A DNA stretch of 23,817 nucleotides from Treponema sp. UBA1240 (GCA_002308875.1 DBWK01000138.1:1-23817), one strand, 5' to 3'; counted from the first letter of the stretch, positions 1 to 6,791 are shown. Numbers and translations: made by a program. Notes: a model not told the origin generated them from the letters alone.

Positions 1-1699
1 CAAGCGGCAGTTTGTCGATTTCCGCAGGAGTAAGTTTTTTTGCGGGAGTATTGGTTTTTACGGCAGCGGCGTTTTCGTCAGCTACAGCAAGTGAAAGAAT
101 CTTTTCAAGCCGTTCTTTGCCGATTATGCGGAAAAAACTTCCGAGGCGTGGTCCCTGGTCTTTGTTTATAAGCACGTTATAAAGTCCTGTAAAAAGAACC
201 TTTGTATCCATTGAAAGCGCTGTGGCAACTTCGTAAATAGCCTGCTGGCAGTCTTTGTCTGTTTGAAATCCGTCCAGCTTTGGAACAACGTCTTCACGGA
301 TTTTTTTTACAGCGGCTGCCAGTTCTTTTGTGACTGGAACAGGTTTGCCGTCGTTTCTGAGCGCAAAGCAGAATTCTTCCGCACAGGTCGGAGCTGCTTC
401 GGTAATCCAGAACCAGGCGCATGCGGCACGCTGTCTGAATGTTTCTTCCTGTTCCGGTTTTACGTCGCCTAAGTATGCAATTACTTCGTCAACGTTTCCG
501 GAGTGAATCTGGAGCAGTGTTGTAAGAAGTCGGAACGGAATCTGATAAGGCATTGTTTCCTTAATTTTTCCGTCAATCTGACTGAGCATATAAATGCGTT
601 TTTCTTTGTTGAAGATTTCTTCGTTCTTTACTTTGTCAACGCCGTAAACTATGCGTTCTGTTTTGTCATAGTCTTCGTATGTTTTGAGAACATCAAGATC
701 AAAACTTATTGAAAATTCAGTGTTTGGCCTTACACCTGCAAAAATGTAGCGCAAAACCTGCGGCTGATAAACTTCAAGAGTGTCAACAAGCGAAATAACT
801 TTTCCTTTTGAAGAGGACATTTTGCCGGGAACACCCTTTAGACTTACAAAGTCGTACCGCATTGTAACCGGTGCATCCCAACCGTATATTTTTTTTGAAA
901 CAAGTTTTGCCGTATCGTATGAACCGCCGGGACTTATGTGATCTTTTCCGCCTGGTTCAAAAACAACTTTTTCCTCATTCCAGCGCATAGGCCAGTCAAC
1001 GCGCCAGCCGAGTTTTGCGCCTTTGAATGTTCTTAAATCAGCTGTTTCACAGTTTCCGCATTCACATTCGTAACTGATTCCGTATTCGCCGTCATAAGAC
1101 TTGATTTTTGTTGTATCTTTATTGCATTTGCTGCAGAAAACCGCAACCGGCCAATATTCGTCTTCAGCTTTCATTTTGTGGGCATCGTCACGATATTCGT
1201 TAAGGCACTCTTTTATGAGTTCCTTGTTCTGCAATGCTTTTTTCATACCTTCCACATAGCGGTTGGCTCTGTATCGTTCCGCCTGATACAAAAATTCAGG
1301 ATGAATGCCGACGCGCGGAAGCTGGGTTTCTATATCAACTTCGTGGTGACGGGCGTAATTTTCGTTGCGTTTTGTGGTGTCAGGTACCATTGTGATAGGA
1401 TAACGCAGATAGTTCTGGAGAATTTCCGGATCGGGCATATTTGCCGGGACTTTGCGGAAAACATCGTAATCGTCCCAGGAATAAATAAATCTTACTTTTT
1501 TACCGCGTGCTTCCAATGCCCGTACAATCAGATCTACGGTGATAATTTCGCGGAAGTTTCCGATATGAACTGTGCCGGACGGAGTAATTCCCGATGCACA
1601 TGTGTATAAATCCAAATCGCCTTTTTCATGAATGATTTTTTCTGCCATCTGGTCTGCCCAGTGGCAGAGCAGGGGATTCTTTTCTTCTTTATTGCTCAT
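1..1699 (-). CDS. lysK: class I lysyl-tRNA synthetase (3' end beyond window)
   Basis: Charges tRNA-Lys with lysine in the cytoplasm. This is the class I (archaeal-type) enzyme that spirochaetes use in place of the usual class II LysRS. The minus-strand frame is open from ATG 1699 to the left edge (566 codons). It shows an early HWADQMAEKI segment, the class I signature HIGN at residues 45-48 inside PSGTVHIGNFREI, a cysteine pair FCSKC with a later CECGNC (likely zinc site), and KMSSSKG from residue 293. The start is firm: an in-frame stop lies at 1748-1750 and no other ATG, GTG or TTG lies between it and 1699. No Shine-Dalgarno precedes it, and the promoter next to it predicts a leaderless mRNA. 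The C-terminus is outside the window; the visible part already includes a tail rich in Ala, Lys and Pro. Confidence 0.96.
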   Translation of the reverse strand, partial: MSNKEEKNPLLCHWADQMAEKIIHEKGDLDLYTCASGITPSGTVHIGNFREIITVDLIVRALEARGKKVRFIYSWDDYDVFRKVPANMPDPEILQNYLRYPITMVPDTTKRNENYARHHEVDIETQLPRVGIHPEFLYQAERYRANRYVEGMKKALQNKELIKECLNEYRDDAHKMKAEDEYWPVAVFCSKCNKDTTKIKSYDGEYGISYECECGNCETADLRTFKGAKLGWRVDWPMRWNEEKVVFEPGGKDHISPGGSYDTAKLVSKKIYGWDAPVTMRYDFVSLKGVPGKMSSSKGKVISLVDTLEVYQPQVLRYIFAGVRPNTEFSISFDLDVLKTYEDYDKTERIVYGVDKVKNEEIFNKEKRIYMLSQIDGKIKETMPYQIPFRLLTTLLQIHSGNVDEVIAYLGDVKPEQEETFRQRAACAWFWITEAAPTCAEEFCFALRNDGKPVPVTKELAAAVKKIREDVVPKLDGFQTDKDCQQAIYEVATALSMDTKVLFTGLYNVLINKDQGPRLGSFFRIIGKERLEKILSLAVADENAAAVKTNTPAKKLTPAEIDKLPL

Positions 1700-1705
1700 A
1701 ATTCG

Positions 1706-1734
1706 ATTATAGTTAAAAAGGATAGTTGTTTCAA
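1706..1734 (-). promoter_or_regulatory. sigma70-type promoter of lysK, predicted leaderless
   Basis: Read on the minus strand, TTGAAA (1734-1729) and a perfect TATAAT (1711-1706) are separated by exactly 17 nt. Only six bases (CGAATT) lie between the -10 box and ATG 1699, so transcription should begin at or next to the A of the start codon. There is no Shine-Dalgarno in the gap. Confidence 0.7.
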
Positions 1735-1747
1735 CACCGGAAAAATG

Positions 1748-2284
1748 CTACCGGTTGTTATTGGCCGTCCAGACACTGCACTTTTCTTTCCATGTATAAA
1801 ACAACGGATTGTTTTCATTAACCGTAAAAGTGATAATGCAAAGGCGGAATACTTTAATAGTAAGCAAAGATGAATTAGTTTTGAAAAAAACTTCTTTCGG
1901 CTCTTTAACTTTGTCAAGGTCTTTTTTTACTGTTCCATAAAAAAAAGAATTTGTATTAAGTTTTATTCCATTAAAATCGATGTCATCATAGTGTAAAATA
2001 TCCTGCTGATTCCATTGCAGCCTGCGGTACAGAGCGTTTCCGCTTAAACACGGTTTTTCCAGCGTAAAAACTGTTTTTTTGCACTGGAATAAGTGCTGAT
2101 ATTCAGCTAGTATTAGATGTTGTTCTTTGGAATTGATTTCATTTGTTAGTTCTTTTACCGGACATATCAGCGGATAGAACGGTCTGATAGTGTGTTCGGT
2201 ACTAAAAAACCTCTGTTCTTCTTCTATTAAATGCTGAATGTTGCCGTGAGGAGAAAGAGTTAAAAAAGTATAATTTACTTCCAT
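1748..2284 (-). CDS. hypothetical protein, 178 aa
   Basis: Unrecognised protein with no membrane segment or signal peptide. It begins MEVNYTFLTLSPHG, includes RPFYPLICPVKEL near residues 34-46, and ends in a strand-rich region (VFRLCIITFTV...KCSVWT). The layout of an N-terminal strand and later strands vaguely recalls 2H phosphoesterases, but no HxT/S pair is clear, so no function is assigned. It lies upstream of lysK in the same direction; its stop is 14 bp before the lysK -35 box. It is divergent from the lipoprotein gene at 2332, with 47 bp between them. No good ribosome site precedes ATG 2284; a TATAAA hexamer (2304-2299) could be a -10 for a very short leader. The long open frame with no competing gene on the other strand supports it being real. 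Confidence 0.6.
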   Translation of the reverse strand: MEVNYTFLTLSPHGNIQHLIEEEQRFFSTEHTIRPFYPLICPVKELTNEINSKEQHLILAEYQHLFQCKKTVFTLEKPCLSGNALYRRLQWNQQDILHYDDIDFNGIKLNTNSFFYGTVKKDLDKVKEPKEVFFKTNSSLLTIKVFRLCIITFTVNENNPLFYTWKEKCSVWTANNNR

Positions 2285-2331
2285 ATATATGGATATACTT
2301 TATACGATTTTAAAAAAATAAGGTAGTAAGT

Positions 2332-4008
2332 ATGAGAAAAATAAACCGGTTGTTTGTTGTATTGTTTTCCTTTCTGTGTTTTTCTTGTTCGGCACACAAA
2401 GAAAGTATTCTGCGTTTGTCCTGTGAAAATTCCAACTTTCCACTGAGGGCGCTGAATGCGAACGCTGAAAAATCAGAAATTGTCGATACACAAAAATCGT
2501 CGTATTTGTATTACGGATTCCCGGAAGATTTTTCTCCAACAGATGACACAGCACTGCAAATTCAAGTTTTAACCCTTTCGCAGTCGGATTTTGACGAAAA
2601 AGAGACTTTTTACTTCGGCTTTTTGTATAAGGAAGATTTTAAGAGCAAAAACAAATTGAATACAACAATTTCTCCTACAAATTTTGCAAGTGGTCTATAT
2701 TCCAAAAAATGCGTGTTGTCGCTTGCCGTTCCAAAGAACAAAAAGCCGGAAGGTTTTTTTGTGTATTCGTCCGTTCCTGTCAGAATAGAAAAGGCTGCTT
2801 TTGTAGAATCAAAAACAGGGTGGCTTTTGCAGGGAACGCCTTGGTTCGGTTTTTCCGAAAAAGGCGGTTCATTAAAAACTCTGCTTTCTTCATTTGAACT
2901 GCCGCGTGCTGCTGTTAAACTTTCTGTTCATTTGAACAATGCGGAAAAAACTTCAAGTCGATATTCAACTCTTGCTTTGAACAATGACGTTGTAACTATA
3001 CGCCATGCTCCGAATCAGAGTGTTGTTACGCTTTATCCCTCCGTGTTCCGTTCCGCGGACGATGCTGCGGTATTTGTAAAACGGGCAGGCGAAGAAGACT
3101 GCGTTACGGGCTTGATTTGCGAAAAGATTTTGCCATCGGATACAAGCTCGCCGCTTGTTCCGATTGCGACTGATCCCGGAATGATAGAAAACTGGCCGCA
3201 AAATTTGTGGCGGAGAAATGACTTTGAAGTTTTCAGCTGGGAGCAGTTTCCTTCTATATTATTCTTTGATACGGCGGATTATGAAATTCAAGACAAATTA
3301 TTTAAACGCCTGGCATTTTATACGGAAAAAGCCGGCTATAGAGGAACGCTGCCCGCTGATTCCGTGATAGAAAATCAGCACGGCTATAATGCGCACGATT
3401 ATCGTGCGGAATCGCTGGCAGGCTTTTTTGAGCTTGCCCGTCAGGAAAATTTTCCCTTGAATGATTATGAAAATCTGTTGTGCGAGATTCTTACAGGACA
3501 CGGAATAATTGTAAAAAACGCTGACGGTTCAATAACAGCGGGGCAGGGAGCCTTGGTCTCCATTTCGCGTGAATCCACCACATACCTGCGTAATAAGTTC
3601 ATTGCACACGAAGGTCTTCACTGTCTGTTTTTTATTGATGAGGATTTCAGGGAAAAAGTCCGTGAGGTTTATGAACGCACGGATGAAAGATCACTTGCAT
3701 TTTTGCTGCGCTATTTTACGGTAACTTCTGACTTGAATTACGATTTGCGCGATACTTACCTTATACAGAATGAGTTTATGGCATACATAATGCAGCAACC
3801 ATTGTACGAGGTTGGTGAATATTTTACAAAAATTCTTGCGACAAGAAAGACAATAAACCGCACTGATCCCGATAAAGTTGAGTACATTCTGGAAACAAAC
3901 GCTGAAGGTTTTGTTGCTTCAGCAAAAATTTTGGATGAATATGTAAATAAACGCTGGGGATACAATGCCGGAAGAGTCAGTCTCGTAACGCGGAAACCCG
4001 CAAAATAA
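2332..4008 (+). CDS. lipoprotein with HEXXH zinc-metallopeptidase motif
   Basis: 558-aa predicted lipoprotein. Residues 1-18 are a signal peptide (basic start, hydrophobic core) and the lipidated cysteine is probably C19 in LCFSCS, a relaxed spirochaetal lipobox. The C-terminal half carries HEGLH at residues 426-430, matching the HEXXH zinc motif of gluzincin-type peptidases. A downstream QNEFMAY segment places E481, 51 residues later, as the likely third zinc ligand. The N-terminal roughly 280 residues are strand-rich and show no family I recognise. Inference: a periplasmic or surface-anchored protease of unknown substrate. An AAGG ribosome site lies about 8 nt before ATG 2332. Upstream only a TATACT hexamer at 2294-2299 without a convincing -35 is visible. 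It is followed by the flaB leader and is not clearly part of the flagellar cluster. Confidence 0.85.
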   Translation: MRKINRLFVVLFSFLCFSCSAHKESILRLSCENSNFPLRALNANAEKSEIVDTQKSSYLYYGFPEDFSPTDDTALQIQVLTLSQSDFDEKETFYFGFLYKEDFKSKNKLNTTISPTNFASGLYSKKCVLSLAVPKNKKPEGFFVYSSVPVRIEKAAFVESKTGWLLQGTPWFGFSEKGGSLKTLLSSFELPRAAVKLSVHLNNAEKTSSRYSTLALNNDVVTIRHAPNQSVVTLYPSVFRSADDAAVFVKRAGEEDCVTGLICEKILPSDTSSPLVPIATDPGMIENWPQNLWRRNDFEVFSWEQFPSILFFDTADYEIQDKLFKRLAFYTEKAGYRGTLPADSVIENQHGYNAHDYRAESLAGFFELARQENFPLNDYENLLCEILTGHGIIVKNADGSITAGQGALVSISRESTTYLRNKFIAHEGLHCLFFIDEDFREKVREVYERTDERSLAFLLRYFTVTSDLNYDLRDTYLIQNEFMAYIMQQPLYEVGEYFTKILATRKTINRTDPDKVEYILETNAEGFVASAKILDEYVNKRWGYNAGRVSLVTRKPAK

Positions 4009-4049
4009 ACTGTAAAACACTAATATCTCCAATTCTTTATGACCTTAAG

Positions 4050-4118
4050 AAAAAAAAATTAAAAAAAATCAAAATTTTTTGTTTTTTTTGTTAAGTTTTT
4101 TTTTATGTCTTCCGAAAA
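4050..4118 (+). promoter_or_regulatory. A/T-tract and sigma28-like promoter of first flaB
   Basis: TTAAGTTT (4091-4098), 12 nt, then TCCGAAAA (4111-4118) fits the flagellar sigma28 pattern TAAAGTTT-N11-GCCGATAA at 7 of 8 and 6 of 8 positions. Runs of A and T from about 4050 to 4107 lie over and upstream of it and may act as curved DNA or an UP-like element. Transcription from here would give a leader of about 155 nt before ATG 4280. Called by eye; the T-rich context makes chance matches to the -35 easier. Confidence 0.45.
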
Positions 4119-4178
4119 AAAAAGGGAGGAGAAATAACGAAAAAATACTTCGTAGAAGTGAACTTCTTATTCTTCTCA

Positions 4179-4235
4179 TTGTACAGAAGTCAAAAAAAAG
4201 ATGCCTTGTACTTTTTATAAAACTTTTGTACAGAA
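4179..4235 (+). repeat. three TTGTAC boxes in first flaB leader
   Basis: TTGTAC occurs at 4179-4184, 4206-4211 and 4226-4231. The first and third copies extend to an identical TTGTACAGAA. The second and third also form an inverted pair, TGTAC (4207-4211) and GTACA (4228-4232), 16 nt apart. It could be a protein-binding site or alternative RNA pairing. No known regulator is assigned. Confidence 0.4.
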
Positions 4236-4274
4236 AAACAGCATGGAAGCTGTTTTACATCTTTCCACGGAGGA
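4235..4274 (+). promoter_or_regulatory. GGA-loop hairpin plus Shine-Dalgarno, CsrA-like site, first flaB
   Basis: A perfect 8-bp hairpin, AAAACAGC (4235-4242) with GCTGTTTT (4249-4256), has the loop ATGGAA with GGA at 4245-4247. It is followed by CACGGAGGA, whose GGA at 4269-4271 sits in the ribosome site of the flagellin start 4280. CsrA proteins bind GGA in hairpin loops and at Shine-Dalgarno sequences, and the B. subtilis hag and Borrelia flaB leaders are known targets. That this leader is one is inference from layout. Confidence 0.5.
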
Positions 4275-4279
4275 AAACT

Positions 4280-5140
4280 ATGGTCATCAACCACAACATG
4301 TCGGCTATGTATTCAAACCGCGTACTCGGAGTAACAAACTTAGCAGTACAAAAGAATATGGAAAAACTTTCATCGGGCTTAAGAATTAACCGTGCAGGCG
4401 ATGATGCATCAGGTCTTGCTGTATCTGAAAAAATGCGTTCACAGATTCGCGGTTTAAATCAGGCTTCACAGAATGCTTCTAACGCTATCAGTTTTATCCA
4501 GACAACAGAAGGTTATTTGAATGAAACAACTGATATCCTTCAGAGACTCCGTGAACTTGCTGTTCAGTCAGCTAACGGTATTTACACCTCAGAAGATCGT
4601 ATGCAGATTCAGGTTGAAGTTTCTCAGCTCGTTGCAGAAGTAGACCGCATTGCCAGCCAGGCACAGTTTAACGGTATGAACATGCTTACAGGTCGTTTTG
4701 CACGTCCTACAGGCGAAAACGCCGTTACTGCTTCTATGTGGTTCCATATTGGTGCAAACATGGACCAGAGAGTAAACGTTTTCATTGGTACAATGACAGC
4801 TGGTGCTCTTGGTGTTCGTGACCTCGGTGATGAATCAGTGTTGAGCCTTTCTACACCGGATGATGCCAACCGCGCAATCAACACACTTGATGAAGCATTG
4901 AAAAAGGTAAACAAGCAGAGAGCTGATCTCGGCGGTTACCAGAATCGTTTGGAACATGCAGTTCGCGGCATTGATAATACTGCGGAAAATCTTCAGGCTT
5001 CTGAATCACGTATTCGTGATACAGATATGGCGAAAGAAATGGTTGAATACACAAAGAACCAGGTTCTTTCTCAGTCTGGAGTTGCTATGTTGGCTCAGGC
5101 TAACAGCAGTTCACAGAATGTATTGTCACTGCTCAGATAG
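4280..5140 (+). CDS. flaB: FlaB core flagellin (first copy)
   Basis: 286-aa flagellin that forms the core of the periplasmic flagellar filament. The N-terminal D0/D1 helices begin MVINHNMSAMYSNRVLG and contain EKLSSGLRINRAGDDASGL. The C-terminal helix contains ESRIRDTDMAKEMVEYTKNQ and ends NVLSLLR. There is only a short D2-less centre, as expected for spirochaetal FlaB of about 285 residues. ATG 4280 is chosen because GGAGG (4269-4273) lies 6 nt before it and the protein then begins at the conserved flagellin N-terminus. The frame stays open back to 4079, but those 67 codons are A/T-tract leader. There is no signal peptide, consistent with type III export. Expression is probably from the sigma28-like promoter at 4091 with a long structured leader. 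Confidence 0.98.
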   Translation: MVINHNMSAMYSNRVLGVTNLAVQKNMEKLSSGLRINRAGDDASGLAVSEKMRSQIRGLNQASQNASNAISFIQTTEGYLNETTDILQRLRELAVQSANGIYTSEDRMQIQVEVSQLVAEVDRIASQAQFNGMNMLTGRFARPTGENAVTASMWFHIGANMDQRVNVFIGTMTAGALGVRDLGDESVLSLSTPDDANRAINTLDEALKKVNKQRADLGGYQNRLEHAVRGIDNTAENLQASESRIRDTDMAKEMVEYTKNQVLSQSGVAMLAQANSSSQNVLSLLR

Positions 5141-5146
5141 TGTAAT

Positions 5147-5230
5147 ATAATGGCAGTAAAATTGTTGAAAAAACAATTTTACAAGGAAGTCATTGCGTGC
5201 TATAATGCACTTGTGGCTTCCTGCCATTAT
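5147..5230 (+). other. nested inverted repeats, three-way-junction-like element
   Basis: An outer 10-bp pair, ATAATGGCAG (5147-5156) and CTGCCATTAT (5221-5230), encloses two further hairpins. The first is GTAAAATTGTT (5156-5166) with AACAATTTTAC (5172-5182), 11 bp and loop GAAAA. The second is GGAAGTCA (5185-5192) with TGGCTTCC (5214-5221), with one G-T pair, topped by GTGC-TATAAT-GCAC (5197-5210). The bases at the junction, 5156 and 5221, can belong to either neighbouring stem. No run of T follows any stem, so it is not an ordinary terminator. A promoter overlaps the two inner hairpins. Confidence 0.6.
5178..5206 (+). promoter_or_regulatory. sigma70-type promoter between the flaB genes
   Basis: TTTACA (5178-5183), 17 nt, TATAAT (5201-5206), with an extended -10 TGC just before the -10 box. 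Transcription should start near 5213 and give a leader of about 228 nt before the second flaB. The -10 box lies in the loop of a GTGC/GCAC palindrome and the -35 box overlaps the arm of another inverted repeat. Confidence 0.6.
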
Positions 5231-5235
5231 GTTTG

Positions 5236-5394
5236 TGCCTGGATAAGAAGGCATAGTTGATCTTTGAAAAACACCTTTCATTGATGTATGTAACAGCATA
5301 GACGGAAATTGACGGGAAAGTTTCTGTTCCTGCTGTATGAGTCTTAATCCGGGATAAAAGGGGTGCAATTCTTTTATCCTGCTCGATACATACA
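5236..5394 (+). other. structured 5' leader of second flaB
   Basis: TGCCT (5236-5240) and AGGCA (5249-5253) form a small hairpin whose loop starts with GGA. Then TGTATGT (5285-5291) can pair with ACATACA (5388-5394), enclosing two hairpins. One is ACAGCA (5293-5298) with TGCTGT (5331-5336), stacked after a 4 x 4 internal loop on CGGAAA (5303-5308) with TTTCTG (5321-5326). The other is a perfect 9-bp stem, GGATAAAAG (5352-5360) with CTTTTATCC (5371-5379). No coding region fits in this gap. Confidence 0.45.
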
Positions 5395-5399
5395 CGGGC

Positions 5400-5435
5400 T
5401 AAAGCATGGAATGCTTTACGTTTATAACATGGAGG
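5400..5435 (+). promoter_or_regulatory. GGA-loop hairpin plus Shine-Dalgarno, CsrA-like site, second flaB
   Basis: An 8-bp perfect stem, TAAAGCAT (5400-5407) with ATGCTTTA (5411-5418), has a loop consisting of just GGA (5408-5410). The next GGA (5431-5433) begins the GGAGG ribosome site for ATG 5441. The GGA-to-GGA distance is 23 nt, against 24 nt in the first flaB leader, although the stems differ in sequence. Confidence 0.55.
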
Positions 5436-5440
5436 GTAAT

Positions 5441-6298
5441 ATGATTATTAATCACAACATGAGTTCAATGTATGCTAATCGTATGTTGGATATTGCCAAT
5501 GACAATGTCGTAGGTAATATTGAAAAACTCAGTTCAGGAATGCGGATAAATAAAGCCGGTGATGATGCTTCAGGTCTTGCGGTATCTGAAAAACTCCGTT
5601 CACAGGTTCGTGGTCTTAATCAGGCTAATCAGAACATTCAGAATGGTATTTCATTTATACAGACAACAGAAGGTTTCCTTCACGAAACAACAGATATTCT
5701 TCAGCGTTTGAGAGAATTGTCTGTTCAGGCAGCTAACGGTATTTATTCTGATGATGACAGACTTCAGATTCAGGTTGAGGTTTCTCAGCTTGTTGCAGAA
5801 GTTGACAGAATCGCAAGTCAGGCGCAGTTTAACGGTATGAATCTTCTTACCGGTGGATTTGCAAATACTGGAACTAACCCGCGTTATCTGCAGTTGCATG
5901 TTGGTGCTAACGTAGATCAGAATGTACAGATTTTTATCGGTACAATGACTGCGCAGGCTCTCGGCTTGTCAGGATTGCAGGGTGACGTTGATTCCATTAT
6001 TTCGCTTGCCACACCGGAAAGTGCAAATATGACAATTGCAACAATTGATTCTGCCTTAAAGACTGTTACAAAACAGCGCGCAGATCTTGGTGCTTTCCAG
6101 AACAGATTTGAAACTGCTTCAAGAGGCATCGCCATTGCAGCAGAAAACCTTACGGCGTCAGAATCAAGAATCCGTGATACCGATATGGCTACAGAAATGG
6201 TAGAATTCACCAAAAACCAGATCCTCACACAATCTGGTGTTGCAATGTTGGCTCAGGCTAATTCAAACTCACAGAACGTACTTAGTATCCTGCGCTAA
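5441..6298 (+). CDS. flaB: FlaB core flagellin (second copy)
   Basis: 285-aa flagellin, clearly paralogous to the first copy. It begins MIINHNMSSMYANRML, shares the KAGDDASGLAVSEKLRSQVRGL region and the QLVAEVDRIASQAQFNGMN block, and ends NVLSILR. The centre (residues about 140-190) diverges most, as expected for filament-surface residues. ATG 5441 has GGAGG at 5431-5435 with a 5-nt gap, and no signal peptide. Spirochaete filaments contain several FlaB subunits, so the pair probably co-assembles in different proportions. The leaders differ: this copy has a sigma70-type promoter in the intergenic region, while the first has a sigma28-like one. Which treponemal FlaB number (1, 2 or 3) it corresponds to cannot be decided here. 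Confidence 0.98.
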   Translation: MIINHNMSSMYANRMLDIANDNVVGNIEKLSSGMRINKAGDDASGLAVSEKLRSQVRGLNQANQNIQNGISFIQTTEGFLHETTDILQRLRELSVQAANGIYSDDDRLQIQVEVSQLVAEVDRIASQAQFNGMNLLTGGFANTGTNPRYLQLHVGANVDQNVQIFIGTMTAQALGLSGLQGDVDSIISLATPESANMTIATIDSALKTVTKQRADLGAFQNRFETASRGIAIAAENLTASESRIRDTDMATEMVEFTKNQILTQSGVAMLAQANSNSQNVLSILR

Positions 6299-6305
6299 CC
6301 ATAAA

Positions 6306-6379
6306 TCATCAAAGAGACTGCTGGATGTCATCTTTTTGATGAATTATAAAACACGGGGTCGTGCACCCCTTCCCCGTGT
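6306..6379 (+). other. two hairpins between second flaB and flaG
   Basis: The first hairpin is TCATCAAA (6306-6313) with TTTGATGA (6335-6342), just after the flagellin stop. The second is a GC-rich 8-bp stem, ACACGGGG (6351-6358) with CCCCGTGT (6372-6379), loop 13 nt, followed by GTTCTTT. The second may be a weak terminator or attenuator that lowers flaG-fliD transcript relative to flagellin, or an mRNA-end stabiliser. It ends 7 nt before the flaG ribosome site. Confidence 0.45.
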
Positions 6380-6399
6380 GTTCTTTAGGAGGCAAGCCC

Positions 6400-6768
6400 A
6401 TGGCTATTGTAACAAATGTTCTTGGGCAGCAAATGGCCACGGATGGCCGGTTAGTAAACAGCAATGTCGCACGAAAAGTGCAGCAGACGGCGGTAACGTT
6501 ACCTTCATCTGGCGTTGCTAAGTCGCAACCAGAAGAGCCTAATCTGGAGACCGTTAAAGCTGAGATTGAACGGATTCAGAAGGATTTTTCCAATAGTCTT
6601 GGAAGAAAGGTTCAATTTAACGTCAATCAGGAACTTGATACTGTTGTCGTTACGATTGTAGATCCATCTAGCAACAAGATTATTAAGGAGATTCCATCTG
6701 AAGATATACAGAAACTTCATGCTCGCATGATAGAAGCGCAGGCGCTTTTAGTCGATGAGAAAATCTAG
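6400..6768 (+). CDS. flaG: FlaG family flagellar protein
   Basis: 122-aa FlaG family protein. After a variable N-terminus of about 60 residues it has the family core GRKVQFNVNQELDTVVVTIVD followed by NKIIKEIPSEDIQKLHARM, matching the FlaG pattern of a strand pair and IPxE/D before a helix. In other bacteria FlaG affects filament length or stability; its exact role in spirochaetes is not known to me. ATG 6400 is chosen because AGGAGG (6387-6392) lies 7 nt before it; a GTG at 6361 in the same frame lies inside the leader hairpin region. It lies between flagellin and fliD, with 23 bp to fliD, so the two are probably cotranscribed. Confidence 0.9.
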   Translation: MAIVTNVLGQQMATDGRLVNSNVARKVQQTAVTLPSSGVAKSQPEEPNLETVKAEIERIQKDFSNSLGRKVQFNVNQELDTVVVTIVDPSSNKIIKEIPSEDIQKLHARMIEAQALLVDEKI

Positions 6769-6791
6769 TGACTGTATTGGGAAAAGATTAA

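Noticed and set aside
1178..1609. 143-aa plus-strand ORF
   Set aside because: It lies entirely antisense to the conserved lysyl-tRNA synthetase and shows no domain.
4079..4279. 67-codon N-terminal extension of the first FlaB
   Set aside because: It is in frame and open, but it lies across A/T tracts, the candidate promoter and the hairpin leader. The flagellin N-terminus and the GGAGG site fix the start at 4280.
5228..5245. Five-codon ORF (MFVPG) as a leader peptide for the second flaB
   Set aside because: No ribosome site, no regulatory codons, and the ATG lies in the arm of the outer inverted repeat.
5381..5388. GCTCGATA as a sigma28 -10 for the second flaB
   Set aside because: It resembles GCCGATAA, but the nearest TAAA-like -35 (5355-5362) is 18 nt away, not about 11, and the site lies inside predicted stems.
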